DNA from: Variovorax flavidus
Lineage (GTDB): Bacteria > Pseudomonadota > Gammaproteobacteria > Burkholderiales > Burkholderiaceae_C
Length of the DNA: 64,000 nt
Direction of reading: 5' to 3'
NCBI RefSeq assembly: GCF_030317145.1
Contig: NZ_JASZYE010000001.1
Coordinates: 1,116,001-1,180,000 of the forward strand
Shown here: positions 35,726-43,035 of the stretch, piece by piece
How positions within the stretch are numbered: position 1 is the first letter of the stretch
Layout: each line of letters starts with the position of its first letter
The notes under the pieces: model-generated
Seen by the model: the letters and a program-made list of their open reading frames with translations, nothing else
What the model was told of the DNA's origin: nothing
The model's database searches: none
Made by a program: the position numbers and the translations under genes

Positions 35726-36241
35726 TCAGCCCAGCTGGCCCTTGACCTTGTCGAGCGCCGCGTTCGCGCACTGCTCGTCCAGGTGGCCTCCCGGCGCGCC
35801 GCCGACGCCCACGGCGCCGATCACTTCATTGCCGACCTTGACCGGCACGCCGCCGCCGAGCAGGAGGAAGCCGGGGATGTTCACGAGGTTCGCCGCAGCG
35901 GGGTTCTTCTGCGCGTTCTCCATCATGGCGAGCGTCGGTGCCTTGGCCGACGCCGAGGTCCATGCCTTGCGCTCGCTGGCGCCCAGGGTGTGCGAGCCGG
36001 CGTTGTCGGCGCGCTGCACGGCTCGCACGGTGCCCGAGCGGTCGACCACCGTCGCGGCAACGGCATAGCCATTGGCCGCGCAAGCCGCAACGCTGGCGGC
36101 GGCAATCTGGTTGGCGAGTTCGAGCGACATGTTCTTTTCGGCGCGCACGGCCGGGCTGGGTGCCTGGGCTTGCGCCTGCGCGGTCATCGCGGAAGCGGCG
36201 AGCAGGACGGCGAGGCCGCCGAGGCGAAGGGTCGAGTGCAT
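35726..36241 (-). CDS. Secreted HbpS/GlcG-family haem-binding-like protein
   Basis: 171 residues. A signal peptide (RLGGLAVLLAASAMTAQAQA) precedes a complete GlcG/HbpS domain: SLELANQIAAASVAACAANG, VDRSGTVRAVQRADNAG, LGASERKAWTSASAKAPT and GGGVPVKVGNEVIGAVGVGG. HbpS of Streptomyces binds haem outside the membrane and signals oxidative stress through the two-component system SenS/SenR. Here a histidine kinase/response regulator pair lies directly upstream on the same strand. Haem binding by this protein is not demonstrated. Confidence 0.87.
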   Translation of the reverse strand: MHSTLRLGGLAVLLAASAMTAQAQAQAPSPAVRAEKNMSLELANQIAAASVAACAANGYAVAATVVDRSGTVRAVQRADNAGSHTLGASERKAWTSASAKAPTLAMMENAQKNPAAANLVNIPGFLLLGGGVPVKVGNEVIGAVGVGGAPGGHLDEQCANAALDKVKGQLG

Positions 36242-36345
36242 GGAGTTCTCCAGAGGTGATGGGTTGCTTGCGCCGGCATTTCGCCGACCGCATGGCAACT
36301 GTAGAAACTGCCCGGCGCGCAGACCATTCGTACGGCTACGCCCGC

Positions 36346-36367
36346 CACTCCGTAGAACTACGGAGTG
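36346..36367. promoter_or_regulatory. 22-bp perfect palindrome upstream of HbpS-like gene
   Basis: CACTCCGTAG-AA-CTACGGAGTG, 10-base perfect arms. It overlaps the last codons and stop of the response regulator gene and lies 105-126 bp upstream of the HbpS-like ATG. No T-run follows on the minus strand, so a terminator is unlikely. A binding site for the LuxR-type response regulator encoded next to it is the best guess. Confidence 0.6.
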
Positions 36368-36978
36368 TCGACCAGCGCGGCGTAGCGCCGGATCAGCTGC
36401 GCGAGCGAATCGCACTCCAGCTTGCCGAAGAGATTGGCGCGGTGCGTCTCGACCGTGCGCGGCGACAGCGCCAGCACGCGGGCGATTTCCTTGTTGGTCA
36501 GTCCCGCCACGATGAAGCCGAGCACTTCACGCTCGCGCTCGGAAAGCTGCAGATAGCGATCACGGGCGGCCTGGTCGGCCTGCGTCCGCTCGCGCGAGTT
36601 GACGTGCTGCCGCACCGCCTGCTGCAAGGCTTCGAGCAACTGCTCGTCATCCACCGGCTTCTCGAGGAACTCGGCCGCCCCGGCCTTGAACGCGCGGCGG
36701 CACATCTCCACCGTGCCATGCCCGGTGAGCATGATCACCGGCTGGTCCACGCCCTGGGCAACCAAGGTGTCAAGCACCGTCAGCCCGCTGATGCCGGGCA
36801 TGCGCACGTCGAGCACGATCGCGCCGATGCTGCTGCGGTCGAAGCCGTCGATGAAGGCCTGCGGGTCCGCCCAGGCCTGCGTGCGAAGGCCCACCGTGCC
36901 GATCAGCAATGCGAGGCTCTCGCGCACCGCGAGGTCGTCGTCGATCAAGTGGATCAGCGGGGACAGCGGCTCGTTCAT
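36358..36978 (-). CDS. FixJ/NarL-type response regulator
   Basis: 206 residues. The receiver domain (about 1-120) has the acidic pair IHLIDDDLAVRES, phospho-acceptor Asp in AIVLDVRMPGISG, and the conserved Thr and Lys in VIMLTGHGTVE and FLEKPVDDEQLL. The C-terminal LuxR-type helix-turn-helix (about 140-205) is LSEREREVLGFIVAGLTNKE with LSPRTVETHRANLFGKL. ATG 36978 overlaps the stop of the kinase gene as ATGA. It probably binds the palindrome at its own 3' end to control the HbpS-ankyrin unit. Confidence 0.94.
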   Translation of the reverse strand: MNEPLSPLIHLIDDDLAVRESLALLIGTVGLRTQAWADPQAFIDGFDRSSIGAIVLDVRMPGISGLTVLDTLVAQGVDQPVIMLTGHGTVEMCRRAFKAGAAEFLEKPVDDEQLLEALQQAVRQHVNSRERTQADQAARDRYLQLSEREREVLGFIVAGLTNKEIARVLALSPRTVETHRANLFGKLECDSLAQLIRRYAALVDTP

Positions 36979-38456
36979 GCGTGGCGGTCCATCGAGGAAG
37001 AAGCCAGCGGCAGCCGCAGCGTGAAGCGGGCACCGCGCGGCGGCGCAGGCTCGGCGGCGAGCGAACCGCCCATGCCGGCGGCCAGCGTCTCGCACAGGCT
37101 GAGGCCGAGGCCCAGGCCGCCTTCGCGCGTGCTGAAGAAGGGCTCGAAGATCCGCGGCAAGGCTTCAGGTGCGATCCCGCGTCCGTTGTCGCTCACCGTC
37201 AGGATGCCGTGGTCGCCTTCGCGGCCGACCGCAATTCGAAGACCACGCTCGCCTGCAGGCACGTCTTCCAGCGCCTGGAGCGCATTCATCAGCAGGTTGT
37301 GGACGATCTGTTCGAGCGCGACCGGGTCGGCCCGGACCTTGACCGGCACATGAGCGGCGTCATCGAAGGCCGGCGTCACCGCGCGCCGATCGAATTCGGG
37401 CGCAAGCAGGTGCAAGGCGCCCCGCAGTGCCTCCTGCAACACCACGGATCGCGTCTCGGCGTCGCGGTCCGGGCGCGCGATCACGCGGCGCAGGCGGCCG
37501 ATCACGTCCGCGGCGCGGCGCGCCTGCTCCGCAGCCTGTCGCATCGCCGTGCGCGCGGTCGCCAGCTCGGGCGGGTCGTCGTTCAGCAAGCGCTGAGCTG
37601 CCTGCGTGTTCGCCAGCACGGCTGTCAGCGGCTGATTGAGTTCATGCGCCATTCCGGCGGCCAGTTCACCCAGTGCGTTGAGCCGTGCCACCTGGCCGAG
37701 CCGCAACAGCTCTTCCGCGCGCCGCCGCGCAACGCGCTGCCGCAGCAAGGTGTAGGCACCTGCGAGCACCACGCCGGCCGCGATCGCCCACGCGGCCATC
37801 AGGCCCCAGGGCAGTTCCCGCGGGGACACGACGCGTTCCGCCGCGAGATCGAAGGACTGGCTCTCGGAAGCCAGAGCCTTGCGGAAATCGAAGCGCCAGC
37901 CATCGAGCGCGCTCGAATCGCCCGCCTGCACCACGAAGGACTGCCCTGCCCGTTCCAGCGTCACCCGCACCGGGCTGGTCTTCGGATCCATCGGCCAATC
38001 GCGCCATGGCACGGCTGTGGCGAGGTCGATGTCGAGTGCGTAGCTCGTCGGCACCGAGCCGATGACGAGACGATAGCGGCCGCTTGCGAAGTCATTCGTC
38101 GCGAGTTCGGGGCGTCGCAGTTCGCGCGATCGGGCTTCGGCCTGAGCCAGCAGCGGATCGGGCCATTCTGCCCCCGCCTCACGCCGCTGCACGCCAAGGA
38201 TCGAGGGATAGACCGACGGCAACCGGCGTTCGGGCTGGTTCGCGCCCGGCATGGGTTCCAGCAGCGCGAGCGTCGCGAGCACCGCGTCGTACTGCACGAC
38301 CTGCTGGCTCATCAGCCGATGCGCAATGCGCCCATTGACCTCGAAATCCTCGTGCAGCTGCTGGATCTCGGCGCGCGCGATCCAGACCGCACCGGCGCCG
38401 GTGACCAGCAGCCATGCGAGCCACCAGCCACCTTGCGTTCGCAACCATTGCCTCAT
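36975..38456 (-). CDS. Membrane sensor histidine kinase (DctB/FixL-like transmitter)
   Basis: 493 residues. A first membrane segment (WWLAWLLVTGAGAVWIARA, about 11-29), a periplasmic sensor of about 185 residues, and a second segment (LMAAWAIAAGVVLAGAYTLL, about 218-237). The transmitter has the H-box GELAAGMAHELNQPLTAVLA, N-box QIVHNLLMNALQAL, and ATP-lid motifs VSDNGRGIAP and GLGLGLSLCETLAAG. It is cotranscribed with the response regulator (4-bp overlap). The ligand may be an extracellular compound or the secreted HbpS-like protein encoded downstream; inference. Confidence 0.93.
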   Translation of the reverse strand: MRQWLRTQGGWWLAWLLVTGAGAVWIARAEIQQLHEDFEVNGRIAHRLMSQQVVQYDAVLATLALLEPMPGANQPERRLPSVYPSILGVQRREAGAEWPDPLLAQAEARSRELRRPELATNDFASGRYRLVIGSVPTSYALDIDLATAVPWRDWPMDPKTSPVRVTLERAGQSFVVQAGDSSALDGWRFDFRKALASESQSFDLAAERVVSPRELPWGLMAAWAIAAGVVLAGAYTLLRQRVARRRAEELLRLGQVARLNALGELAAGMAHELNQPLTAVLANTQAAQRLLNDDPPELATARTAMRQAAEQARRAADVIGRLRRVIARPDRDAETRSVVLQEALRGALHLLAPEFDRRAVTPAFDDAAHVPVKVRADPVALEQIVHNLLMNALQALEDVPAGERGLRIAVGREGDHGILTVSDNGRGIAPEALPRIFEPFFSTREGGLGLGLSLCETLAAGMGGSLAAEPAPPRGARFTLRLPLASSSMDRHA

Positions 38457-38500
38457 GGCGCGGATTGTGCCCGCGCCGCAGTCCGCCAGAATGGCGTGTC

Positions 38501-40756
38501 ATGAGCGTTCGTCGAATCCCTCCTCTCGCCCTGGGACTTCTCCTCGCCTGCATCGCGGGCTGCACCACGACCGTGCAGCAATCGGTGGCCGACGCGCGCA
38601 TCGAATCCCTCATCGGGCGCATGACGGTTGAAGAGAAGGTCGGCCAGTTGAGCCTGTACGCCCCGGCGGGCGTGGACATCGTGGCCAACCCGCAGGCCGC
38701 GAAACAAAGCCTCGAGCAGCAGATGGCCGACATCCGCGCCGGCCGGGTGACCGGCCTTTTCAACAACGAAGGCCTGGAGGGCAAGCGCCGCGCGCAGGAG
38801 GCGGCGGTCAAGGAGTCGCGGCTCGGCATTCCGCTGATCTTCGGCGCGGACATCATCCACGGCTTTCGCACAGTATTCCCGGTGCCGCTGGCCGAGGCCG
38901 CCAGTTGGGAGCCCGCGCTGGCCGAGCGCACCGCGCGCGCCTCGGCGCAGGAGGCCAGCGCCGACGGCTTCCGATGGACCTTCGCGCCGATGGTGGACAT
39001 CGCGCGCGATGCCCGATGGGGCCGTGGCGTAGAAGGCGCGGGCGAGGATGTGTACATCGGCCGGCAATTCGCTGCCGCCCGGGTGCGCGGCTTCCAGGGC
39101 AACGACCTCTCGCGCGCCGACGCCATGCTGGCAACGCCCAAGCACTTCGCGGGCTACGGCGCCGCGGAAGGCGGCCTCGACTACAACACGGTCGACCTGT
39201 CGGAGCGCACCTTGCGCGAGGTCTACCTGCCGCCCTTTCGCTCCGCGATCGATGCGGGCGCGCTGTCCATCATGAGCGCGTTCAACGAGATCGGCGGCAT
39301 TCCGTCGAACGCCAATGCGGCCCTGCTCACCGGCGTGCTGCGCAAGGAGTGGCGCTTTCAGGGCTTCGTCGTCTCCGACTACACGGCCGACGAGGAACTC
39401 ATCGCGCATGGCTTCGCCGCCGATGGCCGCGAGGCCGCGCGGCGTGCCTTCCTGGCGGGCACCGACGTCAGCATGCAGAGCGGCCTGTACATGAAGTACC
39501 TGCCGGGCCTGGTCTCGGCCGGCGAAGTGCCGAAGTCGCGGCTCGACGACGCGGTGCGCCGCGTGCTGCGGGTCAAGGCCAAGCTGGGCCTGTTCGACCA
39601 GCCATTCCGCGGGCTGGACAAGCAGGACGGTCCCCGCTTCGATGCGCCAGCCCATCAGGCGCTCGCGCGTGAAGCGGCAAGCCGCTCCATCGTGCTGCTC
39701 AAGAACGACGGCGACCTGCTGCCGCTGCCCAGGTCGGGCAAGAAGATCGCGCTGATCGGCCCCTTCGCCGGCACCACGGACCTCTTCGGCCCCTGGCTCG
39801 TCTTCCCCGACCAGGCGCCGCCCGTCGGCATCGAGGAAGCGATGCGCAGCCGGCTGGCCTCGCCTGAACTGCTGACGGTGGTGCGCGGCTCCGATGTCAA
39901 CGCGCCGATCGCGGGCGGCATTGCCGCGGCGGTCGCGGCGGCGCGCGATGCCGATATCGTGGTGCTGTCGATCGGCGAGAACGAACAGATGTCCGGCGAG
40001 GCGCGTTCTCGGTCCGACATCGAGATCCCGAAGGCACAGCAGGACCTCGCCGATGCCGTGGTCGCGGCTGGCAAGCCGGTGGTTGTCCTGCTGCGCAACG
40101 GCCGCGCCCTCGCGCTCGAGGGCGGCGTACGGCAGGCCAGCGCGATCCTCGTCACCTGGTTCCTCGGCTCGCAGACCGGCCCCGCGATTGCCGATGTGCT
40201 CTACGGCGACGTCAATCCCTCGGGGCGGCTGCCGGTGAGCTTTCCGCAGACGCCCGGCCAGGTGCCGTACTACTACAGCCACAAGCGCACCGGCAGGCCG
40301 CAACTGCCGGATGCACCGGCGCAGATGTACAAGGCCCGCTATCTCGATGCGACCAACGACGCGCTCTATCCCTTCGGCTACGGCATGGGCTACGCGCGGA
40401 TCCGATACGACGCGCTCGAGGTCCAGTCGTCGGGCCGCATGGCGTGGGACGGGTCGCTGAAGATCCGCGCGCGCATCAGCAACACCGGCCGGCGCGAGGC
40501 CGAGGAAGTAGTGCAGCTCTACATCGGTGCCCGCTCGGCCAGCGTGACGCGACCGGTGCGCGAGCTCAAGGGCTTTCGCAAAGTGCGCATTGGCGCAGGC
40601 GAGTCGGCAGACGTGGATTTCACGCTCTCGCGGGCGGACCTGATGTTCATCGGCCAGGACCTGAAACCGACCGTCGAGTCCGGGCCTTTCGACCTCTGGG
40701 TCGGCCCGTCGGCCACGCAGGGACTGAAGAGCAGCTTCGTTCTGGTGCCGGAATGA
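38501..40756 (+). CDS. bglX: Glycoside hydrolase family 3 beta-glucosidase, lipoprotein
   Basis: A 751-residue GH3 enzyme that removes terminal beta-linked glucose from oligosaccharides or glycosides in the periplasm. The leader ends in a lipobox (LLLACIAGC), so it is probably lipid-anchored. The (beta/alpha)8 domain contains KHFAGYGAAEGGLDYN and the nucleophile Asp at about 293 in FVVSDYTADEE. The alpha/beta sandwich and a C-terminal fibronectin-III-like domain (EVVQLYIGARSASVTRPVRE) follow. The length fits BglX. It is divergent from the kinase gene and stands alone. Confidence 0.95.
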   Translation: MSVRRIPPLALGLLLACIAGCTTTVQQSVADARIESLIGRMTVEEKVGQLSLYAPAGVDIVANPQAAKQSLEQQMADIRAGRVTGLFNNEGLEGKRRAQEAAVKESRLGIPLIFGADIIHGFRTVFPVPLAEAASWEPALAERTARASAQEASADGFRWTFAPMVDIARDARWGRGVEGAGEDVYIGRQFAAARVRGFQGNDLSRADAMLATPKHFAGYGAAEGGLDYNTVDLSERTLREVYLPPFRSAIDAGALSIMSAFNEIGGIPSNANAALLTGVLRKEWRFQGFVVSDYTADEELIAHGFAADGREAARRAFLAGTDVSMQSGLYMKYLPGLVSAGEVPKSRLDDAVRRVLRVKAKLGLFDQPFRGLDKQDGPRFDAPAHQALAREAASRSIVLLKNDGDLLPLPRSGKKIALIGPFAGTTDLFGPWLVFPDQAPPVGIEEAMRSRLASPELLTVVRGSDVNAPIAGGIAAAVAAARDADIVVLSIGENEQMSGEARSRSDIEIPKAQQDLADAVVAAGKPVVVLLRNGRALALEGGVRQASAILVTWFLGSQTGPAIADVLYGDVNPSGRLPVSFPQTPGQVPYYYSHKRTGRPQLPDAPAQMYKARYLDATNDALYPFGYGMGYARIRYDALEVQSSGRMAWDGSLKIRARISNTGRREAEEVVQLYIGARSASVTRPVRELKGFRKVRIGAGESADVDFTLSRADLMFIGQDLKPTVESGPFDLWVGPSATQGLKSSFVLVPE

Positions 40757-40804
40757 CGGGCGGACCCTCAACTTTGGCGTCAGGCTGCCGATATACGGGA
40801 CAGC

Positions 40805-41263
40805 ATGAATCCCTACGCCCGAACCCTGCCTTCATTGCTTGTCGCCCTGTCGATCTCGGGCTGCATGTCGCCGCCATCCAAGGCTGAGAGCCACAACGCC
40901 GGAGTTCCGTATCGGCCGTCGTCCACGGCGCAGCCTATTCGGGTCGTCGCCGACGATGCCGGTTCCGAGCACGAAAGGCACTACCTCGCCGCCCGCGAGG
41001 CCGAGCGCATCGCGCGCCTGCGCTCGTCGGCGATCGGCACGCGCGACTTCTGCTCCATCACGCGTTCGAGCGGCGAGCCGGCGTCGCGCGACGACGAGAA
41101 GAAGGTGACCTGCCATTTCAATTTCGGCTCGACCTCCCTCTCGGAGCTCGATGCCACCGGCTGGAAGGTCGCCGCGCGGGAGCAGAGCGCGTACACCACC
41201 CGATGGGGCTTCGAGGTGGAGACGGTCGCACTGACGATCGTCAAGGTGCGCCAGCCGAACTGA
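40805..41263 (+). CDS. Hypothetical lipoprotein
   Basis: 152 residues with a lipoprotein signal (LPSLLVALSISGC, lipobox ISGC near residue 20). A polar linker, a charged helix (HERHYLAAREAERIARLRSS) and a compact C-terminal part with two cysteines (RDFCSITRSSG and KVTCHFNFGS) follow. No known family. It comes 48 bp after the glucosidase gene on the same strand but appears to have its own start region. Confidence 0.7.
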   Translation: MNPYARTLPSLLVALSISGCMSPPSKAESHNAGVPYRPSSTAQPIRVVADDAGSEHERHYLAAREAERIARLRSSAIGTRDFCSITRSSGEPASRDDEKKVTCHFNFGSTSLSELDATGWKVAAREQSAYTTRWGFEVETVALTIVKVRQPN

Positions 41264-41309
41264 CGCGAACTGCTCGTCCCTCGGCGGGACGGCGCCCGGG
41301 CGGGGCAGA

Positions 41310-42422
41310 ATGTCCGGCTCTTCCGCCTGCCGCACGATGCAAGACTCGCTTTTCGACGACCCCGATCTTCCCGCCCCGGCGCAGCCCTCCGCACCCGAGC
41401 CGCAGAAGCCGCAGAAGCCGCAGAAGACGACCACGCAACGCCGCGCGAAGGTGCTGGCAGCGCCGCCCGATGCATCGCAGCAGGCATTGGCCGGCGAACT
41501 TCCGTCGACGCTGCGCATGGGCACGTCCTCGTGGTCGTTCCCCGGCTGGGCCGGAATGGTCTGGGAAGGCGACTACGAGCCACGGGTGCTGTCGAAGCAC
41601 GGGCTCGCCGCGTATGCGCGGCATCCGCTCTTGCGCACCGTGAGCATCGACCGCAGCTTCTACAAGCCCCTGTCGGCAAGCCAGTTCGCCGCCTATGCAT
41701 CGCAGGTGCCCGAGGACTTCCGCTTCGTCGTGAAGGCACCGAGCCTCGTCGCCGACGCCATGGTGCGCGGTGAGGATGGACGCGGCATGGAGCCCAATCC
41801 GGCCTTTCTGGACACGGCGCTCGCTGCCGGCGAGTTCGTGCAACCGGCGCTCGAAGGCCTCGGCAACAAGCTCGGCGCGCTGGTGTTCCAGTTGAGCCCG
41901 TTGCCCGGCGCCCTGCTCGCCCGGATGCCCGAAATACTGGACCGTCTCCGCGCGATGCTGCAAGCCCTGCCCGCCTTGCGGCCGCACGCACCGGACGGCG
42001 TGATCGCGGTCGAGGTGCGCAACCCCGAGTTCCTCACGCCGGCGTTCGTCGACGTGCTGCGCGAAGCGGGCGCGACCTATTGCCTCGGCCTGCATTCGAA
42101 GATGCCGCCGATTGCAGATCAGTTGCCGCTCCTGCGCGCACTCTGGCCCGGGCCACTGGTCTGCCGTTGGAACCTCAACCGGCGGCACGGTGCCTACGGC
42201 TACGAAGAGGCCAAGACGCTGTACGAGCCTTTCGACAAGCTGGTCGATCCCGACCTCGACACACGGGCGTCACTGGCGCGCGTGATTGCCGGCACGACGG
42301 GCGCGGGCCACGACGCCTACATCACGATCAGCAACGAGGCCGAAGGGTCCGCTCCCCTGACGGTGCTGGCGCTGGCCGAAGAAGTGCGGCGCCTGCAGCA
42401 CCCAAGACCGAACACCCCTTGA
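41310..42422 (+). CDS. DUF72-family protein
   Basis: A 370-residue TIM-barrel-like protein of the DUF72 (YecE) family, function unknown. Typical segments are LRMGTSSWSFPGWAGMVW, YARHPLLRTVSIDRSFYKPL, FQLSPLPGAL, AVEVRNPEFLTPAFVDVL and VCRWNLNRRHGAYGYEEAK. The N-terminus is a Pro/Lys/Gln-rich linker with a threefold PQK repeat. I used the ATG at 41310, which has GGGG upstream; ATG 41337 (MQDSLFDD) is a plausible alternative. The flavin reductase gene follows after 10 bp. Confidence 0.9.
   Translation: MSGSSACRTMQDSLFDDPDLPAPAQPSAPEPQKPQKPQKTTTQRRAKVLAAPPDASQQALAGELPSTLRMGTSSWSFPGWAGMVWEGDYEPRVLSKHGLAAYARHPLLRTVSIDRSFYKPLSASQFAAYASQVPEDFRFVVKAPSLVADAMVRGEDGRGMEPNPAFLDTALAAGEFVQPALEGLGNKLGALVFQLSPLPGALLARMPEILDRLRAMLQALPALRPHAPDGVIAVEVRNPEFLTPAFVDVLREAGATYCLGLHSKMPPIADQLPLLRALWPGPLVCRWNLNRRHGAYGYEEAKTLYEPFDKLVDPDLDTRASLARVIAGTTGAGHDAYITISNEAEGSAPLTVLALAEEVRRLQHPRPNTP
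41400..41426 (+). repeat. Three 9-bp tandem repeats in DUF72 gene
   Basis: CCGCAGAAG occurs three times in a row, encoding PQKPQKPQK in the N-terminal linker. The perfect identity suggests recent slippage; copy number may vary between strains. Confidence 0.8.
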
Positions 42423-42432
42423 CGGAGTCCCC

Positions 42433-43008
42433 ATGAAACACTTCCTGCCTGTCGCGCTCGAGCACGCGAGCCGCCTCGTCAACCACGGTCCGACCGTCCT
42501 GGTGACCAGTGCGGACGGATCGCGCCGCAATGTGATGGCCGCGGCTTGGTCGATGCCCGTGGAGTTCACGCCGCCACGCATCGCCGTCGTCATCGACAAA
42601 CGAACCTACACGCGGGAACTCGTTGCGGCCAGCGGCGCATTCGGCATCTGCATTCCGGGTACTGCGCTGATGGACCTCACCTATGCCTTGGGCAGCACGA
42701 GCGGACGCGAGACCGACAAGTTCGAGCGCTATGGAATCGAGGCAAGGCCCGGCCCTGTACTGGGAATGCCCCTGCTGGAGACGGGCTGCGCCGCCTGGCT
42801 CGAATGCCGGCTGATCAGCGAGCCGCATACCGAGGACGCCTACGACACCTGCTTCGCGGAAGTCGTTGCCGCGGGCGCGGACGAGCGCGTCTTTGCCGGC
42901 GGCCATTGGTCCTACCGCGAGGACAACGCCGACTTGCAGACCATCCACCATCTCGGCGGCGGCAACTTCATGCGTTCCGGCGGCATGCTGCGCGCTCGCC
43001 AGCTCTAG
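42433..43008 (+). CDS. Flavin reductase-like FMN-binding protein
   Basis: A 191-residue split-barrel flavoprotein (DIM6/NTAB group). Segments NHGPTVLVTSADGSRRNVMA, AWSMPVEFTPPRIAVVIDKR and GAFGICIPGTALMDL are typical. Such proteins reduce FMN with NAD(P)H for a partner monooxygenase or bind flavin in other redox roles. No monooxygenase gene is adjacent, so the partner is unknown. It probably shares a transcript with the DUF72 gene and converges on the aconitase-family gene. Confidence 0.9.
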   Translation: MKHFLPVALEHASRLVNHGPTVLVTSADGSRRNVMAAAWSMPVEFTPPRIAVVIDKRTYTRELVAASGAFGICIPGTALMDLTYALGSTSGRETDKFERYGIEARPGPVLGMPLLETGCAAWLECRLISEPHTEDAYDTCFAEVVAAGADERVFAGGHWSYREDNADLQTIHHLGGGNFMRSGGMLRARQL

Positions 43009-43035
43009 CGGCCCGAGGGTGACGGAGCCGCGCAT

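Noticed and set aside
38453..40771. A 772-codon open frame antisense to the GH3 gene
   Set aside because: High-G+C shadow frame rich in Arg/His/Gly without domains, opposite an intact beta-glucosidase with catalytic residues.
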